This document shows positions 1 to 8,313 of a stretch of DNA of 64,000 nucleotides, one piece after another. Below the pieces are notes generated by a model. It saw only the letters and a list, made by a program, of their open reading frames with translations. It did no database searches and was not told where the DNA came from. Source of the stretch: Haloterrigena salifodinae (GTDB taxonomy: Archaea > Halobacteriota > Halobacteria > Halobacteriales > Natrialbaceae); NCBI RefSeq assembly GCF_003977755.1, contig NZ_RQWN01000003.1, forward strand, positions 186,001-250,000, written 5' to 3'. The stretch's first letter is position 1; each line of letters opens with the position of its first letter. The position numbers and the translations under genes are program-made.

Positions 1-1351
1 CCTTCGAGGACTCCGTGTCGAACTCCCGTTTGACCAGCTTGTTCTCGATGCGGACTTTCTCTTGGCCGTCGGCGAAGGTGACGTGGCGCTCGATGGGCAC
101 CGGGCGCTCCTCGAACTCGATGAGCTTCGACTCGAGGGCCGTCGCGAGCTGTTCGGGGTTGCCGACGGTCGCCGAGAGGTAGACCCACTGGGCACCGCCG
201 TAGTCGTCCCGCCGCTTCGCGCGCTGCTCACAGGTGTACTTGAGCCGCGAGATCAGACCGTCCAGACGGTGGCCCCGTTCCTCCTCCTTTAAGGTGTGAA
301 CCTCGTCGATGACGACGGTCCCGATGTCGCCCATGTCCTTGCCCGTCCGCAGGGCGTGGTCGATCCCCTCGTAGGTGCCGACGATGACGTCGGCGTTCGG
401 GTCGAACTGGTTGCCGTTGTCCGAAATGCGGCTCGCGCCGACCCGGATGGAGACGTCGACGAGGTGGCCGTACTCGTCCTGGAAGTCCTCGTACTTCTGG
501 TTCGCGAGCGCGACGAGGGGCACGAGAAAGAGCATCTTCCCCTTGCCGTTCAGAACGCGGTCGATCCCGGTCATCTCGCCGACCAGCGTCTTCCCGGTCG
601 CTGTCGCCGAGACGACCATCTGGTCGTCGCCGTCGAACAGGCCGTGGTCGACGGCGAGGCTCTGGACCGGCAACAGCGTCTCGAACCGGTCCTCGAGCAG
701 GTTCTGCAGCCCCGGATGCAGGTTCAGCGAGTCCACCCGGACGGGGTCGACCTCGTCGGTCGTCGCCGAGATGGTATCGAACTTCGTCAGATCAGGATCT
801 AGCTGTCCCTGCAGCAGGTTGACGATCCGCTCTAGATCCTGGACCTCGAGCATGAGGTCCTCGAGGCGCTCCTTCGCGGCGCCCGTCACCTCGCCGCTGC
901 CCGAGTAGGTGAGCTGGCGCTCGAGTTCCTGGCGGGCGCAGTCGCGACAGATCCAATCGTTGTCATCCTTGACCGCGGTCTCCGTCGTGATCGGCGAGTA
1001 GCGCCCCGCGGAGGCGCAGTAGCGGCAGGTCCGGACGGCCTTGGTCTTGTCCTCGAGCTGGTAGCCCTCGAGCATCTCCCGCAGTTCGCGGCGCTTCTCG
1101 GGGGCGGTCTGCTCGGAGATGCGGATCCGCCCGGCGCGGCGGGCGAGTTCGACGAACTCGTCGGGCTGGCGGGGCTCCTCGCTCGAGCCCTGCTTCAGCC
1201 GGAACTTCGCGGGTCGGGGGCCCGCAGACGTCTCGGAGAGTCCGAGCTTCGCTCGGAACAGCCGCTGTCCGTCGCGCTCGACGACGACGAGGTAATCGTC
1301 ACCGGTCGCGTGACAAAAGATCGTTTCGACCTCCTGAACCTGCTTCGACAC
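1..1351 (-). CDS. DEAD/DEAH-box helicase, 5' part (partial)
   Basis: This gene enters from the left edge, so only about the first 450 residues are present and its end lies outside the window. The minus-strand reading has an N-terminal haloarchaeal domain, a zinc ribbon with two CxxC pairs (CRYC and, about 25 residues on, CRDC), then a helicase core. The core shows Walker A (ATATGKT), motif Ia-like LVPLVALANQKY, the Walker B box IDEVH and motif III YLSAT. It should be an ATP-dependent nucleic-acid unwinding enzyme related to the Ski2/Hel308 superfamily, but the N-terminal domain is not that of Hel308. I chose the GTG at 1351 because the coding similarity begins there and no ATG lies just upstream in frame. 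The cellular role is not known to me. Confidence 0.85.
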   Translation of the reverse strand, partial: MSKQVQEVETIFCHATGDDYLVVVERDGQRLFRAKLGLSETSAGPRPAKFRLKQGSSEEPRQPDEFVELARRAGRIRISEQTAPEKRRELREMLEGYQLEDKTKAVRTCRYCASAGRYSPITTETAVKDDNDWICRDCARQELERQLTYSGSGEVTGAAKERLEDLMLEVQDLERIVNLLQGQLDPDLTKFDTISATTDEVDPVRVDSLNLHPGLQNLLEDRFETLLPVQSLAVDHGLFDGDDQMVVSATATGKTLVGEMTGIDRVLNGKGKMLFLVPLVALANQKYEDFQDEYGHLVDVSIRVGASRISDNGNQFDPNADVIVGTYEGIDHALRTGKDMGDIGTVVIDEVHTLKEEERGHRLDGLISRLKYTCEQRAKRRDDYGGAQWVYLSATVGNPEQLATALESKLIEFEERPVPIERHVTFADGQEKVRIENKLVKREFDTESSK

Positions 1352-1556
1352 GAGTAGCCGTATGGCGGGACGGTATTTCAGCGGTTCGGACTGCACCGAA
1401 CTCGAGCGCGAGCCGCGGAAGCGATCACTGCTGTCGGTTTCAGTGCGCCCCAGCGGACGGCGACGACGTATTCGTTCGTACCGCCGACGAGCGGACTATA
1501 GCCGTACATATCAATAATAGTGAATTACACATAGGAGAGATTGAATTCCCAATTCG
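1352..1556. other. intergenic region, promoter side of helicase and transducer remnant
   Basis: About 200 bases with no coding signal. The sequence turns AT-rich near 1500-1535, which is likely the old promoter of the transducer pseudogene. Confidence 0.4.
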
Positions 1557-2477
1557 ATGGATTTGAATCCGTTACGGGGAGTTCCGGGCGCTCGAAGCAG
1601 CTACGCACTCCGGTTCGGTGCCGCGCTCTTCGTGGTGTTGCTCGTCGTGGGAGTGTTCGGCGGCGTCATCTACGCACACACAGGCTCCGAACTCGAGGAC
1701 GACGTCGAGTCGCTGTTTCGAGCGGCGATCGCCGACGAAGTTAACGAACTCTCGACGACCGAGGAGATTGCCGCGACCTCCTCGCAGGTGGCCACGCTCG
1801 CGGAACGGACCGCCGCCACGAGCACGGACGCCCGCGAATCGGCTCGCCGGGCGATCGACGGGATGAACGCCATCGAAGCGGAGGCCAACGAGGCCGTCGC
1901 GGAGGTCGGCCGACTCGAGGACGAACTCGAGACGATCGACGATCTGCTGGCGTTCATCGGCGACGTGACCCGGGAGACGAACATGCTCGCGCTCAACGCC
2001 TCGATCGAGGCGGCGACCCAGCAACAGGCCGCTGCGACGTAGGAGGTCGTCTCGATGACCGACGACGTGACGGCGATCAGCGAGGAGACCAGCGCGGAGG
2101 CGGAGACCGTTGCCGCGGCCGCGGAGGAACAGACCTCGTCGCTCATCACGGTGTCACACACCGCGACGTCGCTGTCCGAGCGCGCACAGGACCTCTCCGA
2201 CGCGCTGTCGACCTTCGAGGTGACGGCCGAGCCGGACGCAGAGCTCGAGCCGGCAAACGGCGAGGGAGACGATGCAGTGGCCGCCGACGCGGCCGAATCG
2301 ACGGCCGACGGGACCGACGAGGCGTCGACGGACGGCTCGCAAAAAACTTCCGTAGACTGGACCCCAGTAAGTGGCCGCGATCGACACCGTTTGCCGTCGG
2401 GAGAACCGAAAGTCGGATCCGAAGAGTTCGCGGCGGGCCTCGGGTTCGATACTCGAGAAGTTCCTCGGGCCGTTTAG
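1557..2477 (+). pseudogene. methyl-accepting transducer (Htr/MCP) pseudogene
   Basis: The reading frame starts with one N-terminal membrane segment (about residues 20-43), then jumps directly into the cytoplasmic methylation helix (TTEEIAATSSQVATLAE). It runs to the signalling region NMLALNASIEAA and there jumps again to QQQAAAT, which in intact transducers lies far downstream. The second membrane segment, the sensory part, HAMP and the far arm of the hairpin tip are therefore missing. A TAG at 2040-2042 interrupts the same frame where relatives have the CAG of TQEVV, and the frame continues with EVVSMTDDVTAISEETSAEAE to 2477. The tail overlaps the end of the next, convergent gene by 4 bases. 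This is a dead transducer with two internal deletions and a nonsense mutation. Confidence 0.85.
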
Positions 2478-3577
2478 AAGTCGCCGTTGACGATGTCGCT
2501 GACTTGCTGCGGGTCGAACAGGTCGTCCTCGACGCCGTAGAGCTGCTCGGCCAACCGCTGAGTGGCGACGAGGTTGATGATCGGGCCCTGATAGAACGGG
2601 ACGGTATTGTAGATGTTGCCGTTCTGAGCGGCTGTCAGTTCCCGCCCGACGTTGTGGCTTTGGATCGGTTCGACGATGCTCTGCTGGAATTCCTCCTCGG
2701 AGAGGTATTGCTCGGTGCGAACTAGGATGTATTCCGGATCGACCTCGAGGAGCGTCTCGTAGTCAACCGATCCGCGGCCGCTGTGGAAGTCCTCGACGTC
2801 GGAGGTCGCGAGTGCGTCCTCGACCTGGAGGTCCTGCAGGTGTTTGTAAGTCGTCGACTCGTCGATGAGGTAGGGGAGGAACGAGTCATCCTCCAACTGC
2901 GGGTACAGGACTGCAACCTCTGGTTGGTCGTCCGCGGAGACGACAGTCTCGAGTTCCGACTGGAAGTCCTCGTGTAGCGTCTCGAACTCGTCGTAGCGTT
3001 CCTGTTCCTGGAAGACTTCGGCGAGTTTCTCGAAGGCCTCATACATCGTGAGGTAGTCGTAGTCCTGGTGCCACGGGTAGTCCCGGGAGGTGATCGAGTT
3101 CCCGAAGAACGGCGTCCCCGTCGATTCGACCTGGTCGATGTCGTCGGGGCTCCAGTCAGCCCGCCCCTCGAGGAAGTTCGGGTCCATGACGAAGAGATCC
3201 ACGTCCTCGGCGAGCTCTATGACCTCTTCGCGGGTCAACTCGCTGTCGTCCCAGAGCGAGTCGATCTCGCCGACGCTCACGTCGGGAATGTCGTCGTAAT
3301 AGCCCGTATGGAGGCGCCGGGCGAGATAGAGGGCCGCTGGCGGCTCCTGGCCAAGTGCGATCCCCATGTCGGCCCAATCCCCGGTTCCGGCGGCCCACGC
3401 CTCGGGGACGCCGTCGAATTCGACCTCGCCGACCGGCGGCATCGAAACCGTGTATTCGGCTTCGTCGTCGCCGTCGGACCCAAGGGAGTCGATGCAGCCG
3501 GCCATCGCGCTCACGCCGGCGATCGCTCCGCTCGTTCGAAGGACGTTGCGTCTCGTCCACGTGGACTCGTCGGTCAT
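2474..3577 (-). CDS. iron(III)-siderophore ABC transporter substrate-binding lipoprotein, copy 1
   Basis: 367 residues. The N-terminus has a twin-arginine signal (RR at 9-10) ending in a lipobox with Cys28 (AMAGC), so the protein should be Tat-exported and lipid-anchored outside the membrane. The body has the features of the FepB/FhuD/TroA-like helical-backbone binding proteins, including the late segment resembling DPEYILVR. It should deliver a ferric chelate to the permease and ATPase encoded just upstream on the same strand. It is paralogous to the next gene: both share GEVEFDGVPE..W near the start, the pattern YDxxTxYEAFEKxAE and HLFQ-like ends. Its own operator-like palindrome (3583-3598) lies 5 bases before the ATG, so it is probably transcribed separately. 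The exact ligand cannot be read from sequence. Confidence 0.88.
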   Translation of the reverse strand: MTDESTWTRRNVLRTSGAIAGVSAMAGCIDSLGSDGDDEAEYTVSMPPVGEVEFDGVPEAWAAGTGDWADMGIALGQEPPAALYLARRLHTGYYDDIPDVSVGEIDSLWDDSELTREEVIELAEDVDLFVMDPNFLEGRADWSPDDIDQVESTGTPFFGNSITSRDYPWHQDYDYLTMYEAFEKLAEVFQEQERYDEFETLHEDFQSELETVVSADDQPEVAVLYPQLEDDSFLPYLIDESTTYKHLQDLQVEDALATSDVEDFHSGRGSVDYETLLEVDPEYILVRTEQYLSEEEFQQSIVEPIQSHNVGRELTAAQNGNIYNTVPFYQGPIINLVATQRLAEQLYGVEDDLFDPQQVSDIVNGDF

Positions 3578-3582
3578 CGATC

Positions 3583-3598
3583 TTTAGGTTAGCCTAAA
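3583..3598 (-). promoter_or_regulatory. iron-box-like palindrome before binding-protein copy 1
   Basis: Sequence TTTAGGTTAGCCTAAA, with perfect 6-base inverted arms around a 4-base centre, 5 bases upstream of the start codon at 3577. A TATA-like TTTTGAT lies about 24-30 bases before the ATG on the minus strand. The layout fits a repressor that covers the transcription start of a leaderless mRNA. The motif resembles DtxR/IdeR family boxes; haloarchaeal SirR/Idr proteins belong to that family. Confidence 0.8.
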
Positions 3599-3664
3599 CC
3601 ATCAAAAGTGTTCCGAACTAATACGGCCAGAACTGCGCTCGTCACACGGTACAGGGCTGTCGAG

Positions 3665-4771
3665 TTATGTGTTACCGTCGACAATATCGGCTACGGCTTG
3701 TCGGTCGAACAGGTCCTCGCCACCGAACGTGTCCGGAAAGAGTCCCTGCGCGACTCGCTCGAGCTGAAACAGGTGGATGATCGGCCCTTGGTAAGTCATG
3801 CCCGCGTAGACGACGCGGTCGTTTTGTACGGCCTCGAGTTCGCTCGCGACGTCGTGATCGCGGAGGGAGGAGACGATCCCGTTCTCGAAGTCCTCCTCGG
3901 TGGCCTGACCCTGTTGCCGGACGGCGATCACGTCGGGATCGATCTCGAGCAGCGTCTCGTAGTCGACCGTGCCGCCGCCGGCCTGTGCGTCCTCGATGTC
4001 GTTGGCACCCAGCGCGTCGCGGACGCCGAGATCCGTCCAGTGTTTCGACTGCGTCGCCTCGTCGATGAGGTACGGGTAGAACTCCTCGGGTTCGGCCGAG
4101 GCGGGAACCAGCACCGCGACCGACGGACTCTCGTCCGGCCGCCGCGACTCGAGGTCGGCAATCACCTCGTCGTGCAGCGTCGCGAAAGCCTCGTAGCGCT
4201 CGCGCTCCTGGAACAGTTCGGCCACTTTCTCGAAGGCCTCGTACAGCGTGTAGCGGTCGTAGTCGTGCCAGTCGTAGCTGGCCGAGAAGATCGTGTTCCC
4301 GATGAAGGGTGCGACGGTGTCGGCGATCTCGTCGACCTCGTCCCGACTCCAGCCGAGTCGGTTGATCATGAAGTTGGGGTCGATGAGGTGGACGTCGGCG
4401 TCGAGTTCGTAGAAGACCTCCTGTCCGGTGCCGCCGTCCCAGAGTTCCGTGAGGTCGCTCGCGTCGACCGAGACGCCCGGGAGTTCGTCGTAGTAGTGGG
4501 TGCCGTACAGGTGTGCTTGGCCGATGCCGACCAGCCCGTCCCCCTGACCGAGCGCGACGCCCATGTCGGCGTAATCGGCCGTGTACGGGAGCCACGTCTC
4601 GGGGACGCCGTCGAACTCGACCTCGCCGACCGGTTCCATCGTCACCGAGTTGGTGCTCCCCTCGTTCGACGACCCGGACTCGCCGAGGCAGCCGGCGCCG
4701 ATGCCGAGACCGGCGAGCGCCCCGGTCGTCTTCACCACGGTCCGTCTCGTCGTTCCGTCGTCGGTTGCCAT
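3665..4771 (-). CDS. iron(III)-siderophore ABC transporter substrate-binding lipoprotein, copy 2
   Basis: 368 residues with a Tat signal (RR at 9-10) and a lipobox Cys28 (GAGC), so probably a Tat-exported lipoprotein. It belongs to the same binding-protein family as copy 1 and is clearly its paralogue: both have a GEVEFDGVPE block near residue 50 and comparable lengths. It lies 41 bases downstream of the ATPase gene and 87 bases upstream of copy 1, all on the same strand. It too has a private TTTAGG-N4-CCTAAA palindrome 4 bases before its ATG and a TATA (TATAC) at about -24 to -28. The two copies may bind different ferric chelates while sharing one permease; that is inference. Confidence 0.88.
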   Translation of the reverse strand: MATDDGTTRRTVVKTTGALAGLGIGAGCLGESGSSNEGSTNSVTMEPVGEVEFDGVPETWLPYTADYADMGVALGQGDGLVGIGQAHLYGTHYYDELPGVSVDASDLTELWDGGTGQEVFYELDADVHLIDPNFMINRLGWSRDEVDEIADTVAPFIGNTIFSASYDWHDYDRYTLYEAFEKVAELFQERERYEAFATLHDEVIADLESRRPDESPSVAVLVPASAEPEEFYPYLIDEATQSKHWTDLGVRDALGANDIEDAQAGGGTVDYETLLEIDPDVIAVRQQGQATEEDFENGIVSSLRDHDVASELEAVQNDRVVYAGMTYQGPIIHLFQLERVAQGLFPDTFGGEDLFDRQAVADIVDGNT

Positions 4772-4775
4772 TAGG

Positions 4776-4791
4776 TTTAGGCTGGCCTAAA
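4776..4791 (-). promoter_or_regulatory. iron-box-like palindrome before binding-protein copy 2
   Basis: Sequence TTTAGGCTGGCCTAAA, arms TTTAGG and CCTAAA, ending 4 bases from the ATG at 4771. A TATA-like TATAC follows immediately upstream at the spacing expected for a leaderless transcript. Confidence 0.82.
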
Positions 4792-4812
4792 ACAGTATAG
4801 TTTTTCCGACTT

Positions 4813-5664
4813 TTAGCGCTCGGGTAGCGCTCGACGGGGCAACACCTGCAGTTCGGGCTCGTGCTGAACGGTCGCCTCGACGCCGAAGACGTCGGCCAGC
4901 AACTGCTCGGTCACGACCTCCTCCGGCGGCCCCCAGTCGTACAGTTCCCCGTCGTGCATCGCTACCAGGTAGTCCGCAAAGCGGGCCGCTTGGGCGATGT
5001 CGTGGAGGATGACGGCCACGGTGACCCCCTTCTCCTCGTTCAACTGGCGGATCGTCTCGAGGACGCGGAACTGGTGGTGGACGTCGAGGAACGTCGTCGG
5101 TTCGTCGAGCAGGAGGACGTCCGTATCCTGGGCCAACACCATCGCGATCCAGGCCAGTTGCTTTTGACCGCCGCTCAGTTGGCCGAGTTCGGCGTCCCGT
5201 AGGTCCCCGATTCCCGCCAACTCGAGGGCGCGTTCGACGGCCGCGTGGTCCTCCTCGCTGACGCTGTCGAAGAAACCGCGGTGCGGGTAGCGGCCGTGGT
5301 AGATCAGATCCTCGACGGTGATCGAACCCAGCGAGTCGTTCTCCTGGGAGAGGACGCCCAGTTCGCGGGCCAGTTCCTTCCGGTCGAACGTGTCGAGTTC
5401 CTTGCCGTGGATTCGGACCGTCCCTCGTTCGGGCTCGAGGTGGTTTGAGAGCGACTTCAGCAGCGTACTCTTCCCGCTGCCGTTTGGCCCGACGAGTGCG
5501 GTTACGGCGTTTTGGGGAATGTCCAGCCGGGCGCACTCGACGATCGTCTCCTCGGTCGTCGGGTAGCTCAACGAGAGGTCCTCGCCGACCAGCGCGCTCT
5601 CGACCGCGACGCCGTCACTGTCGGTGATCCGTTCTTGCGTCATCTGCGTCTTGTTCTGTGCCAT
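4813..5664 (-). CDS. ABC transporter ATP-binding protein, iron-chelate uptake (FecE/FepC type)
   Basis: 283 residues. It has Walker A GPNGSGKS at 59-66, the signature LSGGQ at 163-167, Walker B DVLLLDEPT ending near 190, and a switch His in VILHDIAQAARFADY. This is the pattern of FepC/FhuC/BtuD ATPases that drive import of ferric siderophores or cobalamin. Its ATG overlaps the stop of the permease gene by one base (TAATG), so the two are translationally coupled. Together with the permease and the two iron-boxed lipoproteins it makes a complete importer; no separate outer-membrane parts are needed in archaea. Iron is the likely substrate because of the operator-like boxes. Confidence 0.92.
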   Translation of the reverse strand: MAQNKTQMTQERITDSDGVAVESALVGEDLSLSYPTTEETIVECARLDIPQNAVTALVGPNGSGKSTLLKSLSNHLEPERGTVRIHGKELDTFDRKELARELGVLSQENDSLGSITVEDLIYHGRYPHRGFFDSVSEEDHAAVERALELAGIGDLRDAELGQLSGGQKQLAWIAMVLAQDTDVLLLDEPTTFLDVHHQFRVLETIRQLNEEKGVTVAVILHDIAQAARFADYLVAMHDGELYDWGPPEEVVTEQLLADVFGVEATVQHEPELQVLPRRALPER

Positions 5665-6773
5665 TATAGCTCACCCATGGACTGCTGCTTGCGCATCAAA
5701 TAGAGGAAATAGGGACCGCCAACCAGCCCGGTCACGACGCCGACGGGCATCTGCATCCCGCCCAGCGCGAGGCGGGCGCCGACGTCGGCGGTGACCATCA
5801 GTGCCGGACCGGCGAACAGGCAGCCGACCATCAGCTGTCGGTAGTCGCCGCCGACGACGTTCCGGACGATGTGCGGGACGACGAGGCCGAAGAAGCTGAC
5901 GATGCCCGCGACGGCGATCGCGACGCTCGCCGCGAGAATGGCGACCGCCGAGAGGAAAAAGCGGACGCGCTCGACGCGCATCCCCAGCGACTTGGCGGTG
6001 GTCTCGCCGAGCAACAGGACGTTCAACTGTCGCGAGCTGGCGAGCGCGATGGCGATCGCGGCGATGCCCGGAATGAGGGCGATCCGGACCTCTCCCCAAC
6101 CCGTGCCAGTAAACGAGCCCGTGAGCCAGGCGATCGCCGTCTGGGCGACGCCGAGGTCGTCCACGAAGAAGAACAACCCCTGCTGGAGCGACTGGAAGAC
6201 CATGTTGACGATCACGCCCGCGAGCACGAGGCGAACGGGGCTGGTCCCGCCCTTCCAGGCGATCCCGTAGACAACCAGGAAGGCGACGGTCCCGCCGAAC
6301 GCGGCGATCAGCGGAAGGTACGGCGCGAGCCCGGTGAAGACGACGAGCGTCGCCAGCACCGCGAACCCGGCGCCGGAGCTAACCCCGAGCACGAAGGGGC
6401 TGGCTAGCTCGTTTCGCGTTACTGCCTGGAAGATCGCCCCGGAGATCGCCAGCGTCGCGCCGGCGATAATCGCGACGAAGACGCGAGGGAGCCGGAGGTT
6501 CCACACCACGACGCTGTCCGTGCTCATCTCGGGGAGCTCGGTACCGAAGAGAAACGAGGACCAGGCCTCGAGGTTGAAAAGCACCGTGGGCTCGAACACG
6601 GCTGACCACGCCTCCACGAGCGTCATCGAGTACTCTCCGAACGTCACCTGTACGAGTCCGGCGACGACCGTGATGATCGTACTCGCCAAACAGAAGAGCA
6701 CGAGCGTCCCGGTAACCCAACCCTCCCGGTCCCGAGTCGCCGCGTGCTCGCCGACCGACTGCGCTTCTACCAT
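5664..6773 (-). CDS. FecCD-family iron ABC transporter permease
   Basis: 369 residues, strongly hydrophobic with about nine to ten membrane helices, and family hallmarks such as LRLPRVFVAIIAGATLAISG and GIVSFFGLVVPHIVR. It forms the membrane channel of the importer, probably as a homodimer with the ATPase gene that overlaps its stop. It is the first gene of the locus and carries the third TTTAGG-N4-CCTAAA palindrome 5 bases before its ATG. The N-terminal 20 residues (MVEAQSVGEHAATRDREGW) are a short hydrophilic tail before the first helix. Confidence 0.93.
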   Translation of the reverse strand: MVEAQSVGEHAATRDREGWVTGTLVLFCLASTIITVVAGLVQVTFGEYSMTLVEAWSAVFEPTVLFNLEAWSSFLFGTELPEMSTDSVVVWNLRLPRVFVAIIAGATLAISGAIFQAVTRNELASPFVLGVSSGAGFAVLATLVVFTGLAPYLPLIAAFGGTVAFLVVYGIAWKGGTSPVRLVLAGVIVNMVFQSLQQGLFFFVDDLGVAQTAIAWLTGSFTGTGWGEVRIALIPGIAAIAIALASSRQLNVLLLGETTAKSLGMRVERVRFFLSAVAILAASVAIAVAGIVSFFGLVVPHIVRNVVGGDYRQLMVGCLFAGPALMVTADVGARLALGGMQMPVGVVTGLVGGPYFLYLMRKQQSMGEL

Positions 6774-6778
6774 CGAGG

Positions 6779-6794
6779 TTTAGGTTATCCTAAA
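6779..6794 (-). promoter_or_regulatory. iron-box-like palindrome before the permease
   Basis: Sequence TTTAGGTTATCCTAAA, arms TTTAGG/CCTAAA, 5 bases upstream of the ATG at 6773. On the minus strand a TATA-like TAAAC sits about 26-30 bases before the start. It is the third copy of the same architecture within 3.3 kb. Confidence 0.82.
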
Positions 6795-6859
6795 AGACGT
6801 TTAGTACTTGTGGTTGCCGACCGAGTCGGGACGGCACTTCCGTCCGCTCTCCGTGACGG

Positions 6860-7225
6860 TCACTCGAGCAATTCGATCTCGTCGTCGCCGTTCGGGACGG
6901 CGCAGATGAACGCGCCGGGATCGTCGCCTTCGTTGCGGTACCAGTGGACCGTTCCCGCAGGGATGAGCAGCGAATCGCCGGCTTCGACCGCGTACTCCTC
7001 GTCTCCGATGCCCACGGTGTACTCGCCCTCGAGGACGTACTGTTCGTGTTCGACGTCGTTGGTGTGTTTCGGCACCTCGGCGCCGGGCTCGAGGACGAAC
7101 CGACGGATCGCGAAGTGGGGCGCACCGTGGTCGTCGCTGACGAGGACGCCCTTCTCGAGGCCGTCGGCCGCGTCGACCGTCTCGTACTCGATCTCGTCGC
7201 GACGGCGGATCAGCGGGTCGGACAT
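6860..7225 (-). CDS. cupin-domain protein
   Basis: 121 residues starting MSDPLIRRRDE. The cupin barrel is visible: motif 1 PKHTNDVEHEQYVLEGEYTV (two His and Glu as possible metal ligands) and motif 2 DSLLIPAGTVHWYRN (His). It probably binds a divalent metal in a small double-stranded beta-helix; the substrate is unknown. The frame stays open upstream to about 7489, but that part reads like an antisense of other sequence (Arg- and Pro-rich), so I start at the ATG at 7223-7225. Confidence 0.85.
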   Translation of the reverse strand: MSDPLIRRRDEIEYETVDAADGLEKGVLVSDDHGAPHFAIRRFVLEPGAEVPKHTNDVEHEQYVLEGEYTVGIGDEEYAVEAGDSLLIPAGTVHWYRNEGDDPGAFICAVPNGDDEIELLE

Positions 7226-7269
7226 ACCTCGAGTCGGCGCCGAACCCACAAAATGGTCCGGGTCAATCG

Positions 7270-7398
7270 CTACAGCGCGCCGCGCAGTCGTGCGAGGAGA
7301 TACCAGACGCCGCCGAGGGCACCGAGGATGAGCGCGAGGTTGAAGAGGATGATCGAGAGTTCGGGAGCGCCGATTGCAGGGGCGAACGTGAGTGTCGA
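7270..7398 (-). pseudogene. possible disrupted small membrane protein
   Basis: A 42-codon frame with typical GC3 reads TFAPAIGAPELSIILFNLAL and then ILGALGGVWYLLARLRGAL before a TAG at 7270-7272, which is one hydrophobic helix with a basic end. It has no ATG, GTG or TTG at its beginning and is closed by TAG at 7399-7401. An ATG at 7403-7405 with a TATA (CTATAAG, about 7416-7422) lies just upstream but in another frame. A one-base shift would connect them. It may be a recently frameshifted small gene, or my reading may be chance. Confidence 0.3.
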
Positions 7399-7549
7399 CT
7401 ACCATCTTGGGCAAACTTATAGATATCCCAACACGTATGCGCCGATACCACTCCTCCGCAATTGCGATCGGCGACGCAGCCGACGACAACGCCGCGGCTA
7501 GTCGGTGTAAAATACAGTTCTGAAGTGCCGATACCTCCGCGAATTCGCC

Positions 7550-7744
7550 TTACAGGCGCTCGACGTTCGTCGCGCGCGGGCCCTTGGGGGCCTGCTCGAT
7601 GTCGAACTCGAGCTCCTGTCCTTCCTCGAGGTCCGGGCCGCCGATGTCTTCCATGTGGAAGAAGACGTCCTCGTCCGCGTCCTCAGTTTCGATGAATCCG
7701 TAGCCGCCTGTGTCGTTGAAGAAATCAACGGTTCCTTTCGCCAT
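7550..7744 (-). CDS. cold-shock domain protein (CspA family)
   Basis: 64 residues, the usual size for a single OB-fold cold-shock protein. RNP1 reads GYGFIE and RNP2 reads VFFHM, the single-stranded nucleic-acid binding strips. The surface is acidic, as is usual in haloarchaea. A TATA-like CTTTATC lies about 33 bases upstream of the ATG. It likely acts as an RNA chaperone. It stands alone between the cupin and a small membrane protein. Confidence 0.95.
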   Translation of the reverse strand: MAKGTVDFFNDTGGYGFIETEDADEDVFFHMEDIGGPDLEEGQELEFDIEQAPKGPRATNVERL

Positions 7745-7855
7745 TGCTTCTGAAGAGAACGCCGCGACACTGATAAAGCCTGCGGCTCGACTCAGATCTC
7801 GATATCGAAGGTATGGCAGGCTATCGCCCCCGTTTCGTCGAAAATCGGCGTTCGG

Positions 7856-8074
7856 TCACCGTTCGTCGCGGTCCTCGAGTCGATGGACCGTCACCGAGAC
7901 GAAGAAAATCAGGATGAACAGGAAGAAGCCGACGACGAGTCCGCCGAGTTCGATCGCGCCGATATCGCCGGGGCTGATGACCGCCAGAACGACCAGCCCG
8001 CCGAGGAAGACGAGAACCGTGAACAGCCCGACAGCGTAGTAAAACCCCGTATCGGACTCGAGGAACCGTCGCAT
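7856..8074 (-). CDS. small membrane protein, two helices
   Basis: 72 residues starting MRRFLESDTGFYYAVGL. Two hydrophobic stretches (about 11-33 and 40-62) are joined by SPGDIGAIELGG, and a charged C-terminus (HRLEDRDER) follows. I know no function. It lies between the cold-shock gene and the Lrp regulator, which reads away from it. Confidence 0.7.
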   Translation of the reverse strand: MRRFLESDTGFYYAVGLFTVLVFLGGLVVLAVISPGDIGAIELGGLVVGFFLFILIFFVSVTVHRLEDRDER

Positions 8075-8284
8075 GCGAGAGGAATGCGCGTGCGAATAGC
8101 AAAACGGTACCGACGGCGACGACCTCGCCTCCCGAGAACGGTAGCGGCGAGTTCCACAGCGATAGCGGGAATGCGATGACAGCGGTCACGAGCGCCGACA
8201 ACGACGATAGCAAGCCTCCTCGAGCGCACGGCGCGGCGAGTCGGCGTGCGAACGGCGATCCTTGCATTTTGTCAACAGAAGTTC

Positions 8285-8291
8285 CTTATAG
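8285..8291 (+). promoter_or_regulatory. TATA box of the Lrp-family gene
   Basis: CTTATAG centred about 26 bases before the ATG at 8314, the standard spacing for a leaderless haloarchaeal transcript. Confidence 0.6.
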
Positions 8292-8313
8292 CCGTCGCGG
8301 ACAAACGGACCGT

